Of a stretch of DNA of 64,000 nt, positions 10,560 through 19,889 are shown piece by piece. Below the pieces are notes generated by a model. That model did not search any database and was not told the DNA's origin. It saw nothing but the letters and a program-made list of their open reading frames with translations. Source of the stretch: Euglena gracilis (lineage: Eukaryota > Euglenida > Euglenophyceae > Euglenales); the NCBI GenBank assembly GCA_039621445.1, contig CP154955.1:26095069-26159068 (forward strand), read 5' to 3'. Numbering within the stretch: the stretch's first letter is position 1; every line of letters starts with the position of its first letter. A program made the position numbers and the translations under genes.

Positions 10560-11097
10560 TTTGAAATTGACAATTGTCTTGTAAATTAATGCTCGTCAGG
10601 TTCGTGTCTTTCTGGATATTCTTATTCTGTGGACTTGTCCTTGTCGTTTTTCTTCGTTCGAGACTCTGCTCCTTTCTTCTTGGTGTCGAAGGGCAAATTA
10701 AGAGTCAGCCAACTCTGGCGAAAAAAGGCACAAAGCAGGGTCTCCTAACCCAACGCTGCAAACAATCCACACAACACCGCCGGCGAGCAAGGCATGGCCT
10801 CAAGGGCAAAGTGCGGAGCCCGCGGTGTCTAAACAGTGGCGCGGTCAGGGTGACCGAAAATTATTGACCCCCCAAAACGACCAAAAGTGCCATTTTGGGC
10901 ACTTTCGGGCAAAAATTGGCCAAAAATGTAAAAAAATTCGGCGCGAAGCGCCGGAGGAAAAAATTGACCCTTTTTGGCGGGGTTCCGGGTACCCCCAGGG
11001 TCGGTCCGGACCCCCCTTGCAGGTGGGGGGGGGGGGGACGGACACCCCCCCACCTAAACCATGTACGCCCTTCTTATATCGAACCCGGGGAGGGGGG
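10560..11097. other. No gene seen; GC hairpin-bearing repeat flank
   Basis: No supportable coding frame. Between 10938 and 10955 there is a perfect short hairpin (TCGGCGCGAAGCGCCGGA) followed by GGAAAAAATT, a motif that recurs inside the transposon at 11098-11478 and elsewhere in the window. Confidence 0.5.
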
Positions 11098-11478
11098 CAG
11101 GCTTCTGCTTAAGGGATTGCTGTGTCCCGGGGGGGGGGGGGGCTGGACTGCAGCTGGTCCAAGTTTGGCCAGTGGGAATTTTAGCAGACCACCCCCCCCC
11201 CCCGGTGCTTGCAGGGCTAGCTGGTGGAAAAAATTTTTCCAGCGACCGGCATGAAGCGCCAAAATTTTTTGGGACCCCCAAAAAAGTGGCCAAAAATCCC
11301 CGTTTTTGGCCATTTTTGGAACAAAATCAGCCAAAACCCTATTAAAAACGTCGTTTCCACCTCGGCGCGCAGCGCCGGAGGAAAAAATTTTCCAGTTCGG
11401 GGGACCCCTGGGTCTAGCTAGTCCATTTTTTCCATTGTCTAGCCAGTACCCCCCCCCCGGTCCTTAAGCAGAAGCCTG
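11098..11478. mobile_element. Non-autonomous hAT-like element with 17-bp terminal inverted repeats
   Basis: The ends are CAGGCTTCTGCTTAAGG (11098) and its inverted complement CCTTAAGCAGAAGCCTG (ending 11478). The flanking 8-mers (GAGGGGGG left, GGGTGGGG right) match at 6 of 8 positions, so the target duplication is only tentative. The inside has no coding capacity. It contains a GGCGCGCAGCGCC hairpin near 11363-11375, GGCCATTTTTGG stretches and long C/G tracts, like the other hAT-type copies here. Confidence 0.6.
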
Positions 11479-11761
11479 GGGTGGGGCAACACCGCTTGGC
11501 GTGTTGGGGGTCCACTTTGGCTAGGAGTTGGCTCTGTGCGAACCCTAGCAGCAGTGGCCAGATCACTGGTGGTTTGCCAAACTACCTTTTGTGCAAGCAA
11601 ATGCATCAGGTTGAAAAGCGTTTTTTTTTAACCCTCATTCAAATGGTTTTCTTTCAGAACCGGGGGGGACCTGAACTTCGACTGATGTGTGTTGAAATTT
11701 ATTTTTTCACCCTCCCCAGACAGAAACAGTTGAGAAGCCCATGCCTTGGGTGAAAGTGCAC

Positions 11762-12429
11762 TTACTCATCTGTCGTTGTCTTCTTCTTGTCGGTGACAAT
11801 ACCGTCAAACTTCTCAATGAACCACTTGATAGATTCCTTCTTGGTGATTTTGTGGGCTTTGCCAACCTTTCCAGACTTTCTGGGGTGGGAGAAAAGTGAA
11901 TCAGAAAGCTGCAAGTGGACAACCTCTTCTTGCGGGCAACTCGGAATCCACGTCGCTCCAGGACAACATAGAAATCCATCCCGTAGATTCCTGTGTTCGG
12001 GTCATACTTGATACCCAAATCAATGTGCTCATTGATGCCAAAACCAAAGTTGCCATTCTTAGAAAAGTTCTTTTTCTTAAGCTCGAACTCCTTCACCTTC
12101 AGGCCACGTTCCAACAATTCTTCAGCCTTCTGTCCTCGCACAGTGCAGTGAACAGCGATCTTTTCATTTCGCCGGATGTTGAAGGAACGAATTGTCAGAC
12201 GAGCTGGTTTGTGGAAGAAAAAAATGAAAAGAAAGCTAAATCAAAAAATACCTTTGGAAAGCACTGGTGTTTGCCCAGTCAACTGTTCCACCACCTTTGC
12301 AGCCCTTGTCAGCCTGTCACCACTCTCTCCGACGCAAATATTGATGATGAGTTTTGCGACTCTGATTTCCCGCATGGGATTTTGGAGCTTCTTCAGCCTC
12401 TTTGACGCTTTATTTTCACCCTCTGGCAT
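11762..12429 (-). CDS. RPL11: 60S ribosomal protein L11 (uL5), three exons
   Basis: Exons are 12429-12252, 12203-11924 and 11879-11762. Both introns (48 and 44 bases) are GT-AG, and joining them keeps one frame of 191 residues plus stop. The protein shows hallmark uL5 stretches: [41 protein letters not shown]-type loop, [31 protein letters not shown] and [11 protein letters not shown]. uL5 sits at the central protuberance of the large subunit and contacts 5S rRNA. The ATG at 12429 gives a natural start (MPEGENK). Length is slightly above animal and yeast orthologues (about 175-180) owing to short terminal extensions. No lesion is seen, so this is the best evidence that the window is functional nuclear DNA. 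Very short introns contrast with the bloated surroundings. Confidence 0.97.
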
Positions 12430-13230
12430 GGTGAGTGCCGCCCTGTTGGACAAAATGGACTGTTGGACTTTGGTTTTGGATATTAAAGCTGGATCCTAAT
12501 TTATTCGCTAATCCTCACGATGGCACCAGCTATATATATTGTTGTATATAGTTGTATATAGTAGTATATACAGTTGTATATAGCCTCGCACCCTCGAACA
12601 CTCAAATCCAGTAGGCTGTGCCACTGGTCGGTGGATTCGGTTCGCCCCACCACCGTTTATCCGGTTGCACCAGCTACGTTACAGCAGGCCTTCACCATCG
12701 TCTCTGTCGCCCATCCGTGGGCCTCCGCCCTCCGCGGCTGAGTTGGCAGTCAGCTGCTGATTCTCAGCAAAGCCTTTACTAACTCTCTCACCCTCTGACC
12801 GCGACCGTCCGGCCTCTTCTCCCTTACACTGCTCTCCCATCTATACATAGCCCTTCCCCCCGCCCTGAACACTGCAAATCCAGTAGGCTGCGCCACTGCT
12901 GGATTCGGTTCCCCCACACCGTTGTCAAGGCACTTTTTGCAAAGGACTCTTGGAACAAAAACAGATCAGGGGATTTTTTTTGGTCGGTTTTGGGTGCCTC
13001 ATTCCCATCAAACTCCAACACCAAAATAGATGTTGTGGAGGTGCAGTTTTCAGTTTTCACGCATGTGAATGCGCTCCAATTTGGCATTTTAGGCGGCCCT
13101 TTGGGTTTTGGTTTTTGGCCACTTTGAGAGGGGGGACACTTTGAGGGCGGGGTGTCCAACACTGTGAAATGTTTCAGAAAACCTGGAGAAACAGTTTCTT
13201 TGTCAGTAGACAACCAGGTAATTTACTATT
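12430..13230. other. RPL11 upstream region: TATA-rich minisatellite and a local duplication
   Basis: At 12531-12585 a (TTGTATATAG)-like unit repeats about five times, roughly 100 bases upstream of the RPL11 start; it may serve as promoter AT-richness or be simple repeat. Sequence around 12606-12652 (AATCCAGTAGGCTGTGCCAC) recurs at 12878-12922. No coding sequence is evident. Confidence 0.5.
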
Positions 13231-13402
13231 TCCTGACAAAAGGGGGGGGAGAAAAGACCCCTTCAACAAAATGCTAAGCCCATTTTTCAAATGGTGCATG
13301 AAAAACAGGTAAACCTCCAAGTCTGCTGGTTTCCTTCAAAAAAAATGCCTAGCAGACCCCATAAGCGGATTGGAAATGGGCAGGGGGGATTACTCACTAT
13401 TT

Positions 13403-13860
13403 GGTTAGTTCATGGCCCATGGGAACAGTAAGGCCGTCCTTGTGGGGGCCAATTGGGGGGTGAGGGTGACGTACTAAAACCGTGTTTGGGCGAAGATTTA
13501 AGACTTTTAAAGTCTCGAAATTGGCCCAAACAGGGTTTCAGTACGTCACCCTCACCCCCCAATTGGCCCCCACAAGGGGGGGTCGGCACACCCCTCCCCC
13601 CCCCCTCACCGACCCCCTCGCCACGCCATTTTACCCCCCCCTCCCCCCCCCTTTTCAGACCCCCTCGCCACGCCATGTCAGCCGCGCCAAAGAAAATTTT
13701 CTTGGAAAACCCCCGCGCACCCCTCCCCCCCCCCATCCGGGACCCCTCGCCACGCCAAAAACCCCCCCTCCCCCCCCCCTAGCCGGACGGCTCGCCACGG
13801 CGTGCCGACCCCCCAAGGACGGCCTTACTGTTCCCATGGGCCATGAACTAACCAACCAAG
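13403..13860. repeat. Nested inverted repeats enclosing C-rich direct repeats
   Basis: The outer arms (about 13405-13440 and 13815-13856) contain CATGGCCCATGGGAACAGTA and its complement. Inside the left half, 13436-13576 is itself a long palindrome (CCTTGTGGGGGCCAATTGGG ... complement). The centre holds repeats of GACCCCCTCGCCACGCCA separated by C-tracts. A further partial copy of the inner palindrome lies at 13872-13925. Confidence 0.7.
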
Positions 13861-13929
13861 TTACCCTCACCCTTTTAAAGTCTCGAAATCGGCCCAAACA
13901 GGGTTTCAGTACGTCACCCTCATTTCGAT

Positions 13930-14578
13930 TTCGGAAAAGCACGGTTTCAAACCAAGAACAATGTTTTGGGCCAAGGTTTTTGGGGAGCCTGGGGGCGACC
14001 ACGGCGCCCCGGTTCCCACCCCCAAGCTCCCCCGAACACTTGGCCCAAAGGGGGGTAGATGTGGCCTAGGGGGGGGGGGGAGTGGGCAGACCCTAGGGGG
14101 GTGGTTCGGGACGCGGGGGGGGACGCGGGGGGGACGTTGGGGGGGAACCGTGGCCCAACCACCCCCACACGTTTTCTTTGGCGTCACCGAAATTTGTATG
14201 TAATTTTCCTTTGGTCGACCAAAAAAACGTGCCCGGCCAAAATCCGGGACGCGGGGGGGACGCGGGGGGAACACCCCCTAGGGAGGCTAGGCATGGCGGG
14301 GGGGGGGGGAGTGGCCGCGCGGGGGGGGGGGGGGTTCCGAGGGCGGCCGCGCGGGCGGCGCGCGGCCTATTTTCGGGTCCAAAAAGTGGTCATTTTGGCC
14401 ATTTTTGGCCATTTTTGCTCAAAAAAATGCTTTTTTTCTTGGGCATGCTAGGCTAGGCACAGTAGGGGGAGGGGGGGGTTGAGGGGGGGGCGAGCGGCCG
14501 CGGGGGGGGGGGCGGGGGTCCAGACCCCCCCGAGCGGCGCGCCTAGCCTCCTAGGGTCGACCCACTACGACCCCAAGG
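13930..14578. other. Extremely G-tract-rich interval, no gene
   Basis: Dozens of G7-G12 runs and repeated GGGACGCGGGGGGGACG motifs fill 14040-14540. This is strongly guanine-quadruplex-prone. Open frames here are by-products of composition. Confidence 0.7.
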
Positions 14579-14586
14579 TCGCTAAG

Positions 14587-15201
14587 CAAGGTTGACGGCT
14601 TGTTTTTTTTTGAAACAAAAAAGCAAAAAAAAAAAAACGTCATGGAGGGTTTGGGGGAAAAATTTTTTGCAATGTCTTTTTTGGAAAAATGTTCATTTTT
14701 TATCTTTGCAGCATTCATTTTTTGTCTTTTTTTTCGGTTGAAAGCATGATTTTTTGCACCAGAAAACACAGATTTGCAAATATTTCACACATAAAAAAAC
14801 TTTAGAGGGGGTATTCCCCCCGTGACCCCCCCCCCCCGACCCGGCCTAAGACCCTTTTCGGCCATTTTTTTTCTGAAAAATAACTTGGCCGGTGATGCCT
14901 AATTTGACAAAATATTCAGGTAGATTTCTAATTTGAAGCCCTAATTTGGATCCTAACTTGGAGCCCCCAAAAATTTGTTTTCGGTGATTCCTAATTTGGC
15001 CACCGAAAATGTGGTGTTCCCCCGTGACCCCCCCCTGAACCACCCCCAAAAAATTTTCCTCAAAAAATGGCGATTTCGCAAGGAAAAAGGTCAATTTTTG
15101 CTTTTTCAAAAAAAACATGTTTTTTTTTGCTTTTTTTTAAAAAAAACCATGTTTTTTTGTTGTTTTTTTTTTAAAAAAAAACAAAAAAACTGTCAACCCT
15201 G
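14587..15201. mobile_element. Non-autonomous hAT-like element, 615 bp, with 8-bp target duplication
   Basis: It is bounded by TCGCTAAG on both sides (14579-14586 and 15202-15209). Ends are CAAGGTTGACGG and, inverted, CAGGGTTGACAG, matching the hAT-type YARNG terminus. Next to each end is a long T/A hairpin. The middle carries degenerate CCTAATTTGG-type repeats. No transposase frame. A related 689-bp copy occurs at 27342-28030. Confidence 0.85.
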
Positions 15202-15334
15202 TCGCTAAGGTCGAGTGGGCCGACCCCAGGGCTGACCCTAGGGTCGGCCCACCCCACGACTTTTTTCGTTGTTTAGGGCCTTCAAATACAAAGAAAACAA
15301 AGGGACAGTTAGGGGGGGGGGGCATGGTTGGGGG

Positions 15335-15483
15335 GATCAGCCTACCATGCCCCCCAAGCTATTCCCATAGGGGGGGGGACAGGAATAGCTCGTTGTCAAA
15401 GCACTTTTTGTGAAGAACTTCCCCCCTAGAGGGACCCGGAGGATGCTCCCGGGGACGGGAATAGTTCGGGGGGGGGGGCATGG
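15335..15483. mobile_element. Small palindromic element with CCATGCCCCCC ends
   Basis: Starts CCATGCCCCCCAAGCTATTCCC and ends with GGGAATAGTTC, a G-tract and CATGG, so the ends are inverted copies. Left flank is TA; right flank is CT. Same terminal hexamer as the elements at 16457 and 36189, but a different inner word. Confidence 0.55.
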
Positions 15484-15499
15484 CTTATGGCCAGGTTTC

Positions 15500-15890
15500 C
15501 ACGTCGGAGGTTCGGCAGCCACCCCCCCCCCTGGTGGTCGGACCCCCTCGGCACGGCAAAATGGGGACCCCCCCCCCCATGGTCAGCCGACCCCCTCGGC
15601 ACGGCATGCCGAACCATACCAATGAGTTTTCCTTTGGGAAATTCTGGCTGTCCACCATGGTGGACCCCCCCCCCTGGGGGATTGACCCCCTCGGCACAGC
15701 AAAATGGGGACCCCCCCCTGGTGGCCGAGGGTCCTCGTCAGACGTGCCGAACCTCCGTCAAAAAGGGGGGGGGGGGCGGCGTCTAAGACGCCGGGTTCAC
15801 AACAGAACTGGCGTTCCCGCCCCCTTTGTTTAAAGCGGCGTTTTAGAGACGCCGGGTTCACGAAAGAACCGGCATTCCCAACCCTCAGTC
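15500..15890. repeat. Dispersed C-tract repeat plus GCCGGGTT repeat
   Basis: Direct repeats of GACCCCCTCGGCACGGCA alternate with AAAATGGGGACC and C-tracts. The block 15590-15650 and 15700-15752 recurs at 33650-33800 with near-identical wording. At 15780-15880 two copies of GACGCCGGGTTCAC begin the inverted-repeat family seen at 26-27 kb and 31 kb. Confidence 0.65.
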
Positions 15891-16047
15891 AAAGGACACT
15901 CCCAGGACCAATCTCTGACCACAAGTTTGCAATGTTAAGCTACTTTGGATTTTGCCACGTTCCCATGATCGCGAGTATGTCTCTAGTTGTGTCATTCGCC
16001 CAGGTACAAACTCACCCCTCAACTGAAAGGTCTTTTCATCAGACGAC

Positions 16048-16410
16048 TAAACCCCCCCCCGAATAGAAGCCGCCGGGGGCTTCTATTCGGAACGTTGGTC
16101 GAAAACCGGGGGGGGGGGGACTTCTATTCGGGGGGGGGGGGTATTCGGAAAAGTGGTCGAAAACCAGGGGGTCCAAGAATTATCGAAGAAACTTCTTTGT
16201 GGGTCCACATGTCCTACCTTTCCAAACCATGTCAAAATTGCTGCAAATGTTACTCTTGTGGATGCATTGGATCATGAAACATAAAATCACCCAACCCTCA
16301 TTTAACCCCCCCTGAATAGAAGCCCCCCCCCCCGAATAGTGCCCCCCCCCCCAATAGAAGCCCCCCCCCTCGGTTCGACCAAAATTCCGAATAGTGTCCC
16401 CCCCCCCCGA
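16048..16410. repeat. C-tract / AATAGAAGCC word arrays
   Basis: Two clusters (16048-16160 and 16308-16410) contain the word GAATAGAAGCC or GAATAGTG repeated between C-tracts, with inverted copies GGCTTCTATTCGG. The same word, AATAGAAGCC, reappears in the inverted-repeat arms near 48100-48460. Confidence 0.65.
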
Positions 16411-16456
16411 ATGGATTGGGACGGATGGCAATTTGGTTTCTTCAGGCATTGGTTTA

Positions 16457-16635
16457 CCATGCCCCCCCCCATATTGTACCCCCCCATGATGTACCCCCCC
16501 CCAATTTCCTTATGAAGAAAATTAAAGGTCTTTTTTTGACGGTTCACGGGTCTGCATATTGTACCCCCCCCCATAATGTACCTCCCCCCCAGAAAATGGT
16601 TCCCAGAGGGGGGGTACAATATGGGGGGGGCATGG
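16457..16635. mobile_element. TA-flanked miniature element with C-tract inverted ends (word ATATTGTAC)
   Basis: Flanked by TA on both sides (16455-16456, 16636-16637). The ends are CCATG-C-tract-ATATTGTAC and its complement GTACAATAT-G-tract-CATGG, about 25 bp of inverted repeat. Inside, related words (ATGATGTACC, ATAATGTACC) repeat between C-tracts. TA target duplication is typical of Tc1/mariner-type transposons. Confidence 0.75.
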
Positions 16636-16639
16636 TAGT

Positions 16640-17000
16640 GATCACCACGAAATTCAGCCATCCTTCATAGTACTCTTGTTTGCTGCCACAGGAAGTCATA
16701 ATTTCACAAATCTTGAACACCCCTCGGGTCGTCGATTTGAAGAGACAAATTGTTTCCTCATGATTCATGTCGGTTCTTAAACCAAACAGCACCAATAATC
16801 ACCACAAACATCGACTCTAATTCTGGCCGATCCAACGACCACGAGCGTATCTCTGGCTACGTGCTATGTTGGGGTGCCAAGTACCCCTCGATCGAAAGCT
16901 CTTTGCAACAAACGGTTGGTCATGAGAGTTTTCCACGCTGCATGGCACCCTTGTTCCAAAACAGCACCAATTTTCACCAAAATTGGATCAAGGCTGCATA
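16640..17000. repeat. Dispersed repeat fragments of one unknown family
   Basis: The stretch around CCAATTTTCACCAAAATTGG, with CGATCGAAAGCTCTTTGCAA nearby, recurs inverted or direct at 15930-16050, 21820-21900, 26380-26560, 26720-26870 and 35640-35710. Copies are diverged and no intact frame is shared. It could be an old transposon or SINE-like family. Confidence 0.5.
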
Positions 17001-17425
17001 GAGGTAGAGGGATAGAGGTAGAGGTAGAGGTAGAGGTAGAGGTAGAGGTTTTCCAACCTCCTCTATCCCTCTATGTCACCTCTATGTCAAAACCAAAGGA
17101 AAATGACTCAATAAAGGAATTTTTTTGCAAGCAAAGGAGAAATACATGAAAGGTTTTCAGAATTGCTCAATGTGGTCACATAACTGCGCCAACAACTTTC
17201 AAAATCACCAACCCACATATTGTTTCTCGTCCCCTCACCGTTTTGCATGTGTTTTCATGCAAAATTGCCATTTTCTGAGCAGATGGGGTGTTTTATGACC
17301 CTTTTTGAGGCCATTTTGGTACATTTTACAGACATAGAGGTGACATAGAGGTAGAGGTAGAGGTAGAGGTGGTTGACATAGAGGTAGAGGCCTTTGACCT
17401 CTACCTCTACCTCTATGCAGCCCTG
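17000..17425. repeat. GGTAGA hexamer microsatellites, two inverted blocks
   Basis: AGAGGTAGAGGTAGAGG tracts occur at 17002-17050 and 17335-17390, each followed by a complementary CCTCTACCTC-type run (17056-17090, 17395-17418), forming local hairpins. Confidence 0.8.
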
Positions 17426-17909
17426 ATTGGATATCCACCCCAGTGTTCCCCAAATGGCAAATTGCATTCCACTACATGGTTTTAACGGTCATATCAGGCC
17501 TTCAACGACCAATTTGGGCCCCGGTCGGAAAATCGCGGGTGACCAAATTGCGGGTCGGGCCGACTATGGTCGGGCCGACCACCTGGTCGGTAGGAAACGC
17601 AATTATCCGCACTACCCCCCCCCTTCTGGAGATTTAAGCCCCCCCCTGAAAAAAACTTTTGTCCAAATCACCCCAAAACCAGTCAAAACCCACTTAAATG
17701 GCTCCAGAACCCCCCAATCGGGGGTGAATATGCAAAAACTTGGGGGAAAAATGCCCATTTTGGGCCACTTTTGGGGAAAACATTGTCTTTGCATATACCT
17801 ACAAACTGGGGCAACCTGGCGTGCATAAACGCATGGCCGACCCCCGGTCGGTCATGCGTCCCCCCATGTGTATTACCAACCCCCCCCTCTATTTGGCTTC
17901 CCTCCGGGC

Positions 17910-17985
17910 GGCCCGGACCCCCCTTCTGGCCAATTAGGGGGGGGACAATTAGGGGGGGGTTACCCCTAACCCCCCCCCCTAATTG
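17910..17985. repeat. Short palindrome of CCTAATTG words and C-tracts
   Basis: GGCCAATTAGGGGGG, GACAATTAGGGGGG and the inverted CCCCCCTAATTGGCC make a compact palindrome directly before the telomere-like tract. Confidence 0.6.
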
Positions 17986-18002
17986 GCCACCTGGACCCCG
18001 TC

Positions 18003-18235
18003 CTTTACAGTCGCGGGGTTGGGGTACCGGGGTTGGGGTTAGGGTTTGGGTTAGGGTTCAGATTAGGGTTTGGTATAGGGCCAGGGTCAGGGTTTCGGGT
18101 TAGGGTTGGGGTTAGGGTTCAGGTTACGTTTAAGGTTAGGGTTTGGTTTAGGGTTAGGGTTCGGGATACGTTCAAGGTTAGGGTTGGGTTTAGGGTTTCG
18201 GGTTAGGGTTGGGGTTAGGCTTCGGGTTAGACGAC
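18003..18235. repeat. Interstitial telomere-like GGGTTA repeats
   Basis: Degenerate tandem GGGTTAGGGTT with variants GGGTTTAGG, GGGTTCAGG and GGGTTGGGG over about 230 bases, inside the window rather than at an end. The variation indicates age; strand orientation is constant (G-rich on +). Confidence 0.8.
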
Positions 18236-18726
18236 CAAGGGCGCCGAAGGCGCCGTCCGACAATCGGTGTCTGATTGCGGATGCTCACAAAAGGTCCGGT
18301 AGCGAAGGGATTTTGTTATTGGGGGCGGGCGGGGTGCGGGGGGGGGGGGGGCAGCAGCCCCCCCCGCTAGACAACCAAGGGCGCCTTCGGCGCCCTCCGA
18401 CAATGGGTGTCAGATTGCGCATGACAATGGGTGTCAGATTGCGCATGACAATGGGCGTCAGATTGCGCATGACAATGGGTGTCAGATTGCGCAAGGTATT
18501 TTGTTATTGGGGGGGTGCGGGGGGGGGGGCAGCAGCCTCCCCCCCCCTGCTAGACGACCAAGGGCGCCAAAGGCGCCCTCCGACAATGGGTGTCTGGTTG
18601 CGCATGCTCACAAAACGGTCCGGCAGCGAAGGGATTTTGTTATTGGGGGCGGGGGGGGGGCCTCCGACACTGGGTGTCTGATTGCGCATGCTCACATAAC
18701 GGTCCGGCAGCAAAGGGATTTTGTTA
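18231..18726. repeat. Satellite of GACAATGGGTGTC units, including a 24-bp x4 tandem
   Basis: A unit containing GACCAAGGGCGCC, a GCGCC hairpin, GACAATGGGTGTCAGATTGC and AAGGGATTTTGTTATTGGGG recurs three to four times. At about 18403-18495 a 24-bp subunit (GACAATGGGTGTCAGATTGC plus GCAT) is repeated four times in tandem. The core AAGGGATTTTGTTATT is shared, inverted, with the 110-bp satellite at 23.9-25.1 kb. Confidence 0.8.
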
Positions 18727-18950
18727 CCACCTCCCCCCCCCCCTAATTGAACCCCCCCCCTAATTGACCAAACGCCCCAGGGAAAATTTTTCAACCCCCC
18801 CCCCCTAATTGACTGCCCAGGGAGATTCCGTGCTGAAGCACCCCCTATTTGACGGTACCCCCCCCCTTTTTGACGGCACCCCCCCCCCAATTGACCAAAA
18901 GGGGGGTCCCGTGTAGAAGTCCCACAGTCAATTAGGGGGGGGGGAGGTGG
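18727..18950. mobile_element. TA-flanked miniature element with C-tract inverted ends (word TAATTGAC)
   Basis: TA on both flanks (18725-18726, 18951-18952). The ends are CCACCT-C-tract-TAATTGA and the inverted TCAATTA-G-tract-AGGTGG. Inside, TAATTGACC, TATTTGACGG, TTTTTGACGG and AATTGACC are separated by C-tracts. Confidence 0.8.
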
Positions 18951-19053
18951 TATTGGGAGCGGGGGGGGGGGGCGGGGGGGGGGGCTGTTGGGGTTGAACA
19001 AAAATCAAATCTCCGTGCGTTTATGCACGCCAGGTTGCCCCAGTTTATAGATA

Positions 19054-19227
19054 CCACCCCCCCCCTTATTGTCCCCCCCCCTTATTGTCCCTGGGCCCCG
19101 GCCGACGGGGGATTTTTTGGCCCGGCCAATGAAAATTCCTTTGGTACCCCCTTATTGTCCCCCCCCCCCTTATTGTCCGGTCGGGCCTCCCGGGGAGAGG
19201 TCGGTGGGACAATAAGGGGGGGGGTGG
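19054..19227. mobile_element. TA-flanked miniature element with C-tract inverted ends (word TTATTGTCC), empty site known
   Basis: TA on both flanks (19052-19053, 19228-19229). The ends are CCACC-C-tract-TTATTGTCC and the inverted GGGACAATAA-G-tract-GGTGG. Four copies of TTATTGTCC are spaced by C-tracts. The inverted partner sequence near 17790-17810 has the uninterrupted site, so the insertion and its TA duplication can be read directly. Confidence 0.85.
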
Positions 19228-19319
19228 TATATGCAAAGACGATGTTTTTCCGCAGGGGGGGGGGCCTTAGGCCCGACCCACACAGGTCGATAACATACTT
19301 GCAGTTAGTGCGACCAGAA

Positions 19320-19775
19320 AAAATGTTTCCGTGCGCCGCGACCACCGCGGAAAAATTTTTTTGTAACCGGCAGCGCCGCGGCAAAAAATTTTCTGTGCGC
19401 CGCGAATGCCGCGGCACTGGTTTGTGTGTGCGCCGCGACCGCCGCGGAAACTTTTTTTTGGAAACCTCAACGGGTGGGGCTGGTGCTACCTTGGCAACGC
19501 TTTGTTTTGCCAAAAGCCCGGGTGAGCGCTTTCTATCAATCTAATTGTTTCCACCAAAAAAATGTTGGGTGTTGTGTTGCTGCCAATACGTTCTTGAGCT
19601 CCGGGCAGAAAATTTTTTTTGCGCCGCAACCACCGCAGAAAATTTTTCCGCTTGCGCCGCGACCACCGCAGCAATAAATTTTGCTTGTGCCGCGACAGCC
19701 GCAGCAAAAATCTTTCTGTGCGCCGCGACCACCGCGGAAAAAAAAATTTGCGCCGCGGCAGGAGCGCCGCGGCGC
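19320..19775. repeat. GCCGCGACCACCGCGG tandem/dispersed hairpin repeats
   Basis: About eight copies of TGCGCCGCGACCACCGCGG (or with GCAG) followed by AAAAATTTTT occur at irregular 30-60 base spacing. Each copy can form a GC hairpin next to an A/T tract. Confidence 0.75.
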
Positions 19776-19889
19776 ACTAACTACAAGTATGGTCAATAAG
19801 CCATACGCACAGGTCGGGCCGACCATGAGTCGGGCCGACCAGGTCGGCCCGACCCGCAATTTGGTCACCCGCGATTTTCCGCACGGAGC

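Noticed and set aside
13450-13800. Proline-rich protein frames over C-tracts
   Set aside because: Composition artefacts: all three frames of C-tract DNA give Pro/His/Thr-rich peptides, and the complementary strand gives Gly-rich ones.
18003-18235. A chromosome end
   Set aside because: The telomere-like repeat is degenerate and flanked on both sides by long unrelated sequence.
18398-18500. CRISPR-like array
   Set aside because: The four 24-bp units are directly abutting without spacers, in a eukaryotic satellite context.
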